This document shows, piece after piece, positions 1 to 9,793 of a stretch of 64,000 bases of DNA. The notes under the pieces are model-generated. The model searched no databases. It had not been told where the DNA came from and saw only the letters and a list, made by a program, of their open reading frames with translations. Numbering within the stretch: position 1 is the stretch's first letter; every line of letters starts with the position of its first letter. The stretch covers positions 1,426,001-1,490,000 of the forward strand of contig CM074145.1 in NCBI GenBank assembly GCA_037178625.1, given 5' to 3'. This stretch comes from Skeletonema tropicum (taxonomy: Eukaryota; Bacillariophyta; Thalassiosirophyceae; Thalassiosirales; Thalassiosiraceae). A program made the translations under genes and the position numbers.

Positions 1-628
1 ACTCCTCTTGAAGATATTCGATGTCGTAGTCATTATCTGTCATGTGCAAGTTCGATAGAGCTGCAACCTTGTCACATTATTATTACTCCGATTACAATGT
101 AGGGCTAGGATGCGGGGTCGATAAGTCAATTGGACAGTAGGACGACGCGTGTGCAAAACCACTGTTTCTTCGTCTTCATCATCTGATGATGCAGGCTCTT
201 CGACTTCGAGTTGATTTGATTATTCAAACTCCTTGGCGGAGTCGCCATATTCTGTGCTTCAATGTCAGCATACATGGGCAAAGTATCTCCGGAGCAATAC
301 TTTTGCGCGGTAGCATAAGTATTATGGCATGCATGTTTTGTAGGAGTAAAAGTGCAACAACAACCATGAGACCACGACAGCGGAGGGCTGCAGCGACAAC
401 AGAGAAGATAAGTCGAGAAAGTATAAGAAGTAGATCGTCTATTCCTATTTATCTGTAGCCGACCACCATTCAATACATAAGGGATTCGGTACTAAATAAT
501 GGGAAATCTGAGAATAGATATGAGCTAAATTCTTCAAGACTAAACCTGATTGATGACACGGTACTTCCTTCTCTAGAGAGAGAAATAGCGAGAAGCAGCT
601 GGACTGATTTCGGGGCACAAAAAACAGA
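1..628. other. Sequence left of the duplicated block, no gene seen
   Basis: No convincing gene. Short open frames exist on both strands (for example 186-458 + and 126-473 -), but their translations show no domain, signal peptide or recognisable composition. Homology to the second copy of the large duplication starts at about 629, so this stretch is the unique left flank of copy A. Confidence 0.5.
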
Positions 629-860
629 AGCCGGGGCAGCGCAGAAAAAGCCAGCTCACACACAGCACACAGCTCACGCACAGCTCACAATGATGATCGA
701 TATCGATAGCCATCACTGCAATGACATTGTAATGCAATGCAATTAGCTCTCTAGTATTCCTTCTGCGTACCCCAAGTGTCTTGTTCATCAAAGAAGCGAT
801 AGTGCATTCACCATCATTCTCAGAGCGTGGTGAGCCGCCAACAAAATAAGAAACGAAAAA

Positions 861-1953
861 ATGGCCAGTCAACGAAGATTCTTCCAACAATTCATCTATC
901 AACCTAAGTAAACGTCCACGGACAAAGTTGGCACTACAGCTATCGGCATCAGCAGCCGTAGCGTCGATGCCAATCATTTATTGGTCACACAATGCAAGAA
1001 AAGAACGTGCAGAGCGTGAGCATGAAGTTGCCACTAGAATACGGTGCGTTATTTTCATGTAAAAATTGCTATCCCGTGCATTACTTCTTTGTTTTTCTCA
1101 CTATTTCAATGCCATTGCAACCTATCATGACTAAAACGCACGCAACAAACGCATACATAACAGCATCCCTTCTGTACAAACAATAGATGATTTGATGGTG
1201 GAGAAATGTCAACCAGGTGATGTTATATTATTCGACCGACGTAGTGAATGCTGTGCCGCTGGCTTTTCTGCCGCCCTGGGATGCCTACTTGGAAAAACAA
1301 TATTATGCGACGAAGAGGACGGGACGCGGAGTGTGGAACGTGGCAGCTATGAACATTGTGGTGTAGTTGTCCCAGGTTTGTCTGACGCACCGGGAGCGGA
1401 GCACGATCCATCCAATTTGTGTCTGCTGGAGGCTACGTCTGGAAATGGAATTGTTTGTCGTCCACTTTTGACACGGTTGGAAATGTCACGATCTCGTTCA
1501 GTTATGTTGTTACCCTTATCATGTCCAGGAGAACATCGTCAACAAGATGTGATCACTGGTCTTGATGATGAGTCTGAATTAAGTGAAAAGACTAAATTTC
1601 TCAAGAAAACAATGAATGATGAACTAATCAAATTTCGGGACAAGTGGCTGGCTGACTCACTATCTCAGGGATATGAAAATCAACATTCCTATCTATCCAT
1701 CATGGGGGCATTCCTCTACTTGACAAATCTATATCCCACATTTCCCATACCTGTTAGTCCATCGGCATGGTTGGTCGTGAGTGCATTGCAGGAATGTGGT
1801 GCGGCGATGAAATTGAATGAAAAACAGGCGCAGCAGACCAGAGTGGAGGATTTCACAAGAGATGGGCGATTCTTTGAGAAGAATTCGGTGAGGTTGCGAC
1901 CTGGATGGAAATTTTTGAGTCCAGTGGCTATGAGAGAGACCAGTGTTTCATAG
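861..1953 (+). pseudogene. Permuted papain-fold-like (YiiX/NlpC-P60 type) protein, copy A, frameshifted
   Basis: Copy A of the gene at 22289-23380. By comparison, exon 1 would run 861-1043, the intron (GTGCGT...ACAG) 1044-1163 and exon 2 1164-1953. Relative to copy B, exon 1 has one extra base near 899 (CATCTATCAACC against CATCACCAACC). The reading frame from the ATG at 861 therefore stops after about 16 codons. Exon 2 is open and differs from copy B by about three residues. Either the gene is dead or 5'-truncated in this copy, or the extra base is an assembly error. See copy B for domain content. Confidence 0.75.
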
Positions 1954-2270
1954 AGAAGAAATACGTAAGACACTCAATTTTGGACATTCACGTAAGATGG
2001 ACATGAGCAATAATAACTACTGACTCTCGAATTGGCATCCACAGTCGCTTAGCAATCGTATTGTATAGGTTGACACTTGAACTGTTAATTTTTTCTCCTC
2101 TACACATAAAATATAAAAATGAGCCAACATTCCCCACTCCACAAGGTGAACATTGGCCGCGACACTTCTGCTTTCGACTCCTATCTTTAACGAAACGCAC
2201 GCCATGGAAGCATCTCACTCATAGCTTGCGACATATACATCCGTCACTCATTGAGATCTGACTACCGTAT

Positions 2271-2833
2271 TTACAAATAGTTAAGATCTCCACAATCAGA
2301 TTGGCCGGCGGGGAAATAAACTGGGTCAGTAACCAAAACACCGGGTCCCGTATGGCAGGATGAATATTGCTCCTGCTCTCCATCCGTTGCTTGCACATAC
2401 TTCCTGTCATTTGTAACTTCATCAATTGCTTCTTGTTCAGTACCATGTTCACCTAGTAGTTCCGCCATCGATAGATTGTAGTTGGTATGTGCCATTCTCC
2501 ATATCGACAATGTATATGACACAGGCCTTAAATGTCAACCCATCATCACGACAATACGGCGGGTAAGACATGGACATGGAGTGGCTAAAGCTAAAACCCT
2601 TGCCGCCCTTGCTTCCCTTCCCACTCTTGGGTGATGACGACTTGCCTGACTTGGAATAAGACATGGAGTAGCTGCTATGATCCTTTTCCGCTTTTTGTTG
2701 ACTTCTTGCTCCCCTTGCTTGGCGAAGACATCATGGATAGCTCCCTGCGAACGCCGAGGCGACGGTTGTCTTTTGCTTCAGCGATGGAGGCTGCGGCCAA
2801 AAAGACCACAAGGATGGATGTGATTAGATTCAT
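2271..2833 (-). pseudogene. Silaffin-like secreted protein, copy A, two frameshifts
   Basis: Counterpart of the intact 186-residue gene at 23698-24258. Two single-base insertions relative to copy B break the frame. One is near 2455-2460 (CCTAGTAGTTCC against CCTAGTGTTCC) and one near 2676 (GCTGCTATG against GCTGTATG). The signal-peptide start (ATG at 2833), the Ser/Gly/Lys-rich middle and the C-terminal stop at 2271 are all present but in different frames. The gene is convergent with the F-box-like gene's upstream region and sits tail to tail with the papain-fold-like gene. Confidence 0.75.
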
Positions 2834-3301
2834 TATATGATGTTAGTGAGATGAAAGGTCGACTGTAATTATGATGTGTATATACTTCCGAGCCACGCCC
2901 TGTCTATTATTAGGTACTATTGGTAGATACTACTTCTTGTGCAATTGCTATTGCTCATTAGTCCAGGTCGGCTTGCAAAGAAGTTTTTCATTTTATCGCC
3001 ACAATTCAAATTTCGAGCCGAGCCGGCCTTCTTTCTTGGTTACAACAGTTTCCAATTGTTTGAGTGCCGGGAATGTCACACCCCAAATAATATGTGCATC
3101 ACTGCCGTTGGTCACGACCAGCTAAGTAGCTACAACCAGCAACAGCGCTGACATCTATTGACATACAACATAATTCGCAACATCAACAACTAACCTGCGT
3201 CCACTGCCACTCTAGGCACCACAGTACATCGCCAGTAACGTTGACGTTGCTATACTCTAACTTGATGATTGGAAATGAACGATTGTTGACGTAGCAGAAC
3301 A

Positions 3302-4295
3302 ATGAATGAGCCCACAATCAACCTCTCAGATCTACCAGACGAGATCATCCACAACATATTCACCTATGCTGCCGAATCTCCATCCTACGTCGGACCATGC
3401 ATCTGTTATCAACTTCGTCCTCTCTCCAAGAAATGGAAAGAAGATTTAGACATTGGAAGGAACAACTTGTGGTCCTTGGCAACTGATAATTTATCGCTCG
3501 ATTATTGGCCTAGATGTGGAAGTGGGACTGCATCTGTTGATACTCATGCAGCAGCAGCAGCAGAATTAAAAGAGAATGGCAGTAGAAAACGTCCTAGAAA
3601 TACCACCACTCGAACTCGTCGATCGGCAAGAATTCAACCAGCCTCACCACTTGAAAAATATAAACACGCTTACAATCTACTAATGTCACGCACTGAAACG
3701 GCCCTCCTGGAATTAACCGAACACGCCCACTCGTCCAAAAAACCTCTATCATTCTCATTAATGAAGAAGATTCTCAAGGAATTTTCACCGATAGCAATCA
3801 ACCGCCGCGTTAGGACCGGGGGAACGTTCTTGGTGGAGGTTTGTCGTAGTCGACACGTACAAGAGTCGGTCATATTAAAATGTGCCAAGTTGTTGATAGA
3901 GGAACATGGTGCCAACCCAAACGTTCCCAGTGCTGAAGTTGGACAAGGACTCGCATCTTCTACTACTTTAACCCTAGGGAAACGATCGGCTGCATCGAGT
4001 GAAGTGACATGCTACACAGTAGCAGGAAGAATTATATGCCATTGTAATTGCTGCGGCAAGGGCTATGCCATCGGTGGTCAAGTACCTATTATCTTGTAGA
4101 AATATTGATGCTTCTTTGAGAGGATCAAGTAGATTTCGGCTGTTTTCCAATCCAAGAAAAAGTGTCAAGGGGGTGGATTTGTCTGCGTTGGAGTTTGCAA
4201 TGAAGATGAGGGAGGCAGAGATTGAAAATGAGATTAGTGCGGTAGATTTGAAGGGTTTGAATAGGGTCATTTCATTATTGAAGAAGGCAGAATGA
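3302..4295 (+). pseudogene. F-box-like protein, copy A, frameshifted in the C-terminal third
   Basis: Same gene as 27708-28712. The first 240 or so residues match, including the N-terminal F-box-like segment (LSDLPDEIIHNIFTY) and an alanine run two codons shorter than in copy B. Near 4017-4030 this copy lacks a net five bases, so the frame leaves the conserved C-terminus and stops at 4099 (265 instead of 334 residues). The original downstream frame is still open to 4295, so the break is recent or an assembly error. Confidence 0.75.
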
Positions 4296-4696
4296 GTAAA
4301 ACAAACAGAGAGTCCACCTCCGAACAAAACAAATGCTGTTGATAGTACAAATTTTTATTGGAGTGTTTGGAAAGCATCCACCCAACAGCCAAGGTATACA
4401 GAAATCCTCAACAACCTGTAGCAGACTGCCATTCAGCGCTACTCTGACTGTTTTCCATCGTTCATACTTCATACGTTGTATTGGAATGAGTGGGTCATCA
4501 TTCCCGGAATGAGGTTGCAAAATTTCTTCGATGCTTATCTGACTGTCTTCAAAGAGTTCAATTAGAACAAGGCAGTGATGGAAATGAGTATTGGACTACT
4601 ATCTATCCTAGAGTTGAGCAAATCGCCACATTCTGAAATGAGTTGTAATCATAGTTTTGCTTATTAATGAAGCCTGTCGTTACAATCTACTTCATC
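4296..4696. other. Convergent intergenic region, no feature seen
   Basis: This holds the shared 3' flanks of the F-box-like gene (+) and the membrane-anchored protein gene (-). It is nearly identical in copy B (28713-29113). A small open frame on the minus strand has no recognisable content and no good start. Confidence 0.4.
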
Positions 4697-5794
4697 TCAC
4701 AAAGTTGGGTCTCCAAATGGTCCAAAGCATTCCGATAAGTAGCCCGATCCAAACTCCAATATCTCCGCATCATCACACCGTGCTGGTATACTACCCGTAC
4801 CACCGACTAATTCTGGCAATGTAAAGAATTGAAACGATAATCCAAGTACAACTACGCTAATAAAGCCAAACAAGACTAGTGCCACGACACCCTCAGCATC
4901 ATTTTCATTTGGATCAACATCTAAAGCACCTGCTCCTGGCACAGACGAAAGTATCCGCTGACGAACCATACCCGCCCAATCGTCTACATCATACTTTGGT
5001 GGTCGTCGAGATACATCCACCCAGGAGGCCAATTCTTGTGCTACTCTACGATTTTGTATCCTATTCTTGTCGGCTTCGTAGACCAAGTCTATAGATTCTT
5101 TGATTGTCACTGCGAAAGATTTGTCACCGACGCTATCTGCCTCGTCTTGTACTTGTTTGATTGTCAGTATCGTATTTCCCTCGACACAAGAAATGGGAAG
5201 AGTTATATTACCCGTTGTGAATGCATTCGAAAATGTAGCAAACACAGCCTTCCAACTGAAAGTGGAAATTACAGCCGGATCTGGACGTTTGACATTGATT
5301 TTCCACCCTGCGAAATCTCCCAAGTTGTACAGCCAAGTAGAACCAGATGGAATCCAAGTTGCATTCCATCGAACATTGATGGATTGCTCATTGAGTTTCT
5401 CGCACCGTATTAAGTTTGTTTTGTAGTTGTCAAATAGATTGAAGCAGTCTGTATTACGAGAGGATGTAAATTTGTCGTATTCGGATGCAGATAGTTTCGT
5501 GGCCGATACAAAGTCGGATGAATATGATACACATTCTATCATTCTATTATTGTCGAGTTTATTTCGAATCTGTGTGATGGGTATCGTCGATGCATCACTA
5601 CTTCGATCCTCTTGCAGTTGTTGTGTATTTGAATCGATAATAATGGACTTGATGTGATTGATTTGTTCCTCTATTCTTCCAGCAGAAGAAGAAGAGGGGA
5701 CGCTGAAGCAATTTGTTGTGTAGGCATTCTGGAAGACAAAGAATGCAGTTGCAAAGAAGCAAAAACGGGCATTGCGGTTTGTTATTGGCATCAT
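4697..5794 (-). CDS. Unknown protein with signal peptide and C-terminal membrane segment, copy A
   Basis: The product is 365 residues from the first ATG (5794). No family is recognised with confidence. A hydrophobic N-terminus (FCFFATAFFVFQ) is followed by TTNCFSVP. That resembles the bipartite signal-plus-transit sequence of diatom plastid proteins, with Phe after the cleavage point; this is inference. The middle is soluble with paired tryptophans (WNATWIPSGSTWLYNLGDFAGW region, residues about 150-175). Residues about 300-325 (VVALVLFGFISVVVLGL) form one membrane span near the C-terminus. The gene is intact in both copies with two substitutions and is convergent with the F-box-like gene about 400 bp away. 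Confidence 0.8.
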   Translation of the reverse strand: MMPITNRNARFCFFATAFFVFQNAYTTNCFSVPSSSSAGRIEEQINHIKSIIIDSNTQQLQEDRSSDASTIPITQIRNKLDNNRMIECVSYSSDFVSATKLSASEYDKFTSSRNTDCFNLFDNYKTNLIRCEKLNEQSINVRWNATWIPSGSTWLYNLGDFAGWKINVKRPDPAVISTFSWKAVFATFSNAFTTGNITLPISCVEGNTILTIKQVQDEADSVGDKSFAVTIKESIDLVYEADKNRIQNRRVAQELASWVDVSRRPPKYDVDDWAGMVRQRILSSVPGAGALDVDPNENDAEGVVALVLFGFISVVVLGLSFQFFTLPELVGGTGSIPARCDDAEILEFGSGYLSECFGPFGDPTL

Positions 5795-5878
5795 GATGTA
5801 TGCATCGTTGTCTGCTGACAATGCGTTTGGCTTCGAAGCAGGAAGCTAGCAGCGAGCAGCGAGCAACGAGCAAGCTAC

Positions 5879-6558
5879 ATATAAGCCTGTTTTTTCTAAA
5901 AGGGGGGGTAGCAAAAGAGGAGAATTCACAGCTTACCTACGAAGTGCCGAAACTCGGGCTGTAGAGGGATTTTTGGCGCACTTCAAAGCATGAAACTTGG
6001 CTGTAAGGTCCCATTTTGGCGATAGATTTTGAAAAATACCCGTAGACCTCATACATAGGAATAGTAGATCGCTAAAAACTTTTCAAAATCTGGTAGGTAT
6101 TTTGAAAAGGGTATAAACACGCTGATCAGCCAGCGTGTAGTGTAGCCATTGGCACTTCGTGCCAAATCACCTTTACATACTAGTAGTAGGTATTATATAC
6201 TATCCCTTGCTTGCTGGGTTGGTTGCTGGTACCTCAGTAAGGTGTCTATTAGGTTGGCCAAAGAGGGCTATGATTTTGGAGCATTTCCAGCTGTCCTGAC
6301 CGCTCTACGGCATGGCCCCTGGCAGGGCCATCATCCAAGACATCAGGCAAAAGAGGTGTCTCACTTAAGCTAATATAGATATGTAAAGATTGAAGACATG
6401 TATCTTACAAATATGCCAGTTTGAAAGAGCTGGACTTCAGCTTTCTAAATCACCGCTGGTGGGCCCGTAAATCCCAATTCCCGCAGAGATATGGCATTAG
6501 AAAGTTCCCAGAGGGCCAAAATCCTGTACCACCCCTTTTAGAAAAAACAGGCTTATAT
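5879..6558. mobile_element. 680 bp non-autonomous inverted-repeat DNA transposon, present only in copy A
   Basis: The ends are perfect inverted repeats of at least 27 bp, beginning ATATAAGCCTG at 5879 and closing CAGGCTTATAT at 6558, each followed inward by a run of G or C. At the equivalent place in copy B (about 30292-30300) the flanks are joined as GCTACTTATGTAGAC, an empty site. The target duplication is TA or TATA, but the palindromic ends make it ambiguous. The interior has a 74-codon open frame (6149-6373) with no domain. Superfamily is not determined; a TA duplication would fit Tc1/mariner or a similar group. Confidence 0.85.
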
Positions 6559-6751
6559 GTAGACAAGTCAATACAATACCAATTCTTTTATGTCTGAAGA
6601 ATACCATGACGTGAGCGAGGTGAATCAATGACAGATCAATGACGTTAGTATTTTTTGCGGTGATTGTACGTTCTCTACCTAAGTACTAGCTCTACTTAGC
6701 TAGCATAGAATGAGCTGACTCAAATAATCTATCTATCTATCTATGTACATA

Positions 6752-6774
6752 TGTAACAGAAATTTTAAAGTACG
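6752..6774 (-). repeat. Very short LINE-tail-like insertion flanked by a 7 bp duplication
   Basis: The 23 bp segment contains TAACAGAAATTTTAAAGTA, the core also found at 12680, 13930, 38060, 41360 and 47187. It is flanked by direct repeats GTACATA at 6745-6751 and 6775-6781. The core matches the 3' end of the minus-oriented LINE fragment at 12676-13916. I read it as an extreme 5'-truncated retroposition. It is also present in copy B (about 30510), so it predates the duplication. Confidence 0.5.
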
Positions 6775-7375
6775 GTACATAGATGGAAAATGAGCGGGTT
6801 ATCCTTAGTTTTTATGCAACAGAAGTTTTCTGCTGGGCCCGAGTTATCCTTATGTAGCGCAACGAACATTAAATGAGTATGTATTGAGCTTCAAGTTTGT
6901 ACACATGATGTAAATGTCTCAACGTTGTGACCGTCTATTTGAATACCACTTCCGACATGTTCGAAGGAATAAGGTTGACGTTCTGGGACTCTCGGGCCGG
7001 ATGTTGGCCGCCTGAGGCTAGGCCTACCGGGAGAGCGGGAGAGCGGGCGTGCCCGTAACATTGTCAGGTGTAGGGAGGAGTCACAGGAGATTTGGGGTCA
7101 TTTTATGGGTATATTTTGTCAAATAACGGGTAGGTAATTTCTCATTTATACCCGAATTTCATCAGTTGTTGGGATCACGTGGGCGACGCCAAAATGAGAG
7201 TACCGAAAGCGCCCAAAATCCGGGCTACTCGTGGCGTTTTGTGCTCGCATCAGATCAGCTCGCTCACATCGCAAAGAACATCGAGAGAACGAACGATCAC
7301 AAACAACAACAACAGCCAGAAATTTATCGCAGTGGAGGGGCAGGCAAGTTCGCAGCAGTATATCCGATCAGCAAC
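6775..7375. promoter_or_regulatory. Upstream region of heat shock factor gene, copy A
   Basis: This is a 600 bp region before the heat shock factor ATG, conserved in copy B. It contains a GC-rich stretch around 7000-7060 (GAGAGCGGGAGAGCGGGCG) and a probable 5' untranslated part from about 7160. I looked for a canonical heat shock element (TTCnnGAA repeats) and found no clean one. Confidence 0.3.
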
Positions 7376-8911
7376 ATGTCGTCTTCTTTTCTCCAGGAGA
7401 GGAGCCTCGAAGAGCAAGAGGCGGCCAATATCGTCGCCAACCTCCATGGTGCCGGCAGCGGAGTGATGGATGAAGACAGAATCTCCGTGTCGGGGAACAA
7501 ACGAAGCCGCGATGAGGATGATGTCCAAGTAGCCGTTGATGTCAAACCGTCATCATCACCACCCCGAAAGAAGAAGGGGAAGACTACAAAATCATCGCCG
7601 TTCATCAAGGAGGCAGCCGCCGACGATTCCGACGAAGAAATGGACGCCACCGCACGTGTCTTCGCTGCGCCCGAACTCAAGCCAGCACCCTACTTTTACT
7701 ATTCCGACCACAGCCTCGAGGAAGATCCCGATCCACTCATCCCCATCACCGCATCGGGACATGTCCCCACCTTCCCGGCCAAGATGCACGCCATATTGAC
7801 CAATCCCAACCTGAATGATATCGTAGCGTGGGCCCCCCACGGACGGTCCTGGACCATTTTGAAGCCACGTGCCTTTGAGGTGCGTATTCTACCCAAGTAC
7901 TTTGAGCACTCCAAGTTCTCCTCCTTTGTCCGTCAGGCCAATGGGTGGGGGTTCCGTCGTCTCTCATCCGGAAATGATCGCAATACGTATTATCACGAAT
8001 ATTTCTTGAGGGGGATGCCCTGGTTGGTCAAAAAGATGAGACGACCCAAGGTGAATGAGAAGAAATCCATCTCTCCCGAGCAGGAGCCGGGGTTTGTAGC
8101 GATTAGTGAGGAGTTTCCTGTGCCGGATAGGCCACTCATGAGGGAGATATTGGTGTTGCAACGAATTATGGAAAAGGGAGCGAAGGCGAGGATGCCCGTT
8201 AACTGGGAATTGGAGTCTCCCGAGATTGCCCAGGTTATGGCTGCGGCTGCTGCTACGGCGGATATGCCGTCGGATTTGAATTTGGCAGAGGTGGCAGATA
8301 ATGAAGACGAAGATAATGGTGATGATGATGCGGAGGAGGAGAATACTGATGCAAATGATGGAAATCTGAAACCACCCGCCCTTCCAGAAGTGGGGGTATC
8401 CGCAAACGGAGCGGCGAATGTGGCAACGCCTCATCCTCAGCTTCAACAATTGCAGCAATTGGCTGCCATGCAACAGTTGAACAGGGCGGCAGCTGCAAGT
8501 CTACCACAGCCTCCCGTTCCTACAATGAACCATGGTGGTGATGACTCTGGCTTTGCTGCGGGATTCATGGCAGCAACTGCCTACCACAACCGACAAGTTC
8601 AAAATATGCTTGGCAGCGCTCTCATGTCCGGCATGCCCCTCGACACATTCACCGCTGCTCAAGCCACTCTGCCCTCAAGTCCAAGCATGAACCGTCTCTC
8701 AGGCCTTCAAGGAAATACAAACTTTGCTGCCGCCATGATGGGTGCAGCTGCCGCGGCATCCGCTCGTCAAAATTCTAGTGACTTGACCTTGCCACAGATG
8801 CAGCAAAATCGTCCCAATGTGTCGAATGATTTTGCCATAGCGCAGCAGCTCCAGCTTCAGGCGTATCAAAACTTTTTGAATGGTCGCAATGCTATGCCGC
8901 CGCCTCGTTGA
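7376..8911 (+). CDS. Heat shock factor family transcription factor, copy A
   Basis: The product is 511 residues from the first in-frame ATG (7376). The HSF-type DNA-binding domain spans about residues 130-225: FPAKMHAILTNP at the start, then HGRSWTILKP, the recognition helix segment HSKFSSFVRQANGWGFRR, and YYHEYFLRGMPWLVKKMRR. An acidic, Lys-rich N-terminus (KKKGK) may hold a nuclear signal. After the domain come an acidic stretch (about 300-320) and a Gln/Ala-rich C-terminus. No clear heptad trimerisation region (HR-A/B) is visible beyond a short leucine-rich segment. Diatoms carry many HSF-domain regulators. Copy B differs at two residues. The role is nuclear gene regulation; targets are unknown. 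Confidence 0.93.
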   Translation: MSSSFLQERSLEEQEAANIVANLHGAGSGVMDEDRISVSGNKRSRDEDDVQVAVDVKPSSSPPRKKKGKTTKSSPFIKEAAADDSDEEMDATARVFAAPELKPAPYFYYSDHSLEEDPDPLIPITASGHVPTFPAKMHAILTNPNLNDIVAWAPHGRSWTILKPRAFEVRILPKYFEHSKFSSFVRQANGWGFRRLSSGNDRNTYYHEYFLRGMPWLVKKMRRPKVNEKKSISPEQEPGFVAISEEFPVPDRPLMREILVLQRIMEKGAKARMPVNWELESPEIAQVMAAAAATADMPSDLNLAEVADNEDEDNGDDDAEEENTDANDGNLKPPALPEVGVSANGAANVATPHPQLQQLQQLAAMQQLNRAAAASLPQPPVPTMNHGGDDSGFAAGFMAATAYHNRQVQNMLGSALMSGMPLDTFTAAQATLPSSPSMNRLSGLQGNTNFAAAMMGAAAAASARQNSSDLTLPQMQQNRPNVSNDFAIAQQLQLQAYQNFLNGRNAMPPPR

Positions 8912-9793
8912 GTGATTTGTATTGGGGGACGACTTAAACATACTTTTTGAACTTCGTTGATGTTAGTATCAGATTAAACCCCCCGTCCCCCCCTCCGTAT
9001 TGACTGTGGGGCAATTGTGGGTGACTGATTTCCTGGATCTCCCGGTGACCTCAATAAAGTAAAGGCCATAACCTGTTAGTATCCCAGATCTCCATGATGC
9101 AATACAGAGATGAAGGATGAAGGATAGGAAATAGAAATATAGGAAATACGTGTACTGGTATGGATAAGTAGATATGGTACTTGGAACTTTCTCCTTCCCT
9201 TGGATGCAAGAGACATTTTTTTATGAGATGGCTGATTCAAGGAGGGGTAATAATATTATTGTATTTACTCTTTTACGCAAGGATGTCAACAACTAGGTAC
9301 ATTCTTTCCTTCTTATGTATCATCAACTCTGAGGGAGCTCAAATGCAATCGCGATCAAAAACGATACTTGTCATTCTTCACTCTGCTCAAACGAAAAACA
9401 CATCACACATCATGCGCACACCAAACTGACGCACGCAATTCTCAATTCCAGGACTCCCCTTTGCTAATCCTGTATGCAATTCCCATAAGTACTTATGTAT
9501 GTAACGACTTTCATGGTATTGCTACGTGGCAAATCACGTCGGACAAGTTCAAGTTATCAGTATGATTTACATTTACACAAATCTCACGCAGAGGTCGCGT
9601 GTTTTTAACTCTCACATCATCATCACACAGAGCACGCGTGTCGCACAAACCAAATCAAAGACCGTCTCAGGCAGGGAGAATGAAACAACGCATACTAAGG
9701 CCCTTATACTTTTGTTCGGAGTAAATAGCATTTAATCACAATCGTGGCAATAATTCATGTTCTGCTGCTGGAAAATAGTAGCTCATCAGTATC
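8912..9793. other. Intergenic region between HSF and ankyrin genes, copy A
   Basis: No gene seen in 880 bp. It aligns with 32689-35201 in copy B, which is 1.6 kb longer. The excess there is an inverted-repeat element with a nested TRIM, a poly(A) retroposon and a 97 bp indel directly after the HSF stop. The last 400 bp, shared by both copies, probably form the ankyrin gene's promoter. Confidence 0.5.

Noticed and set aside
126..473. 115-codon minus-strand ORF at the left edge
   Set aside because: Composition looks random, no domain, and no conserved counterpart elsewhere in the window.
4275..4520. 81-codon minus-strand ORF between two convergent genes, identical in both copies
   Set aside because: All non-coding sequence here is also nearly identical between copies, so conservation is uninformative; no start or domain.
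6940..7000. Heat shock element upstream of HSF (TTCGAAGGAA)
   Set aside because: The spacing does not fit the TTCnnGAA rule; a single imperfect match is expected by chance.
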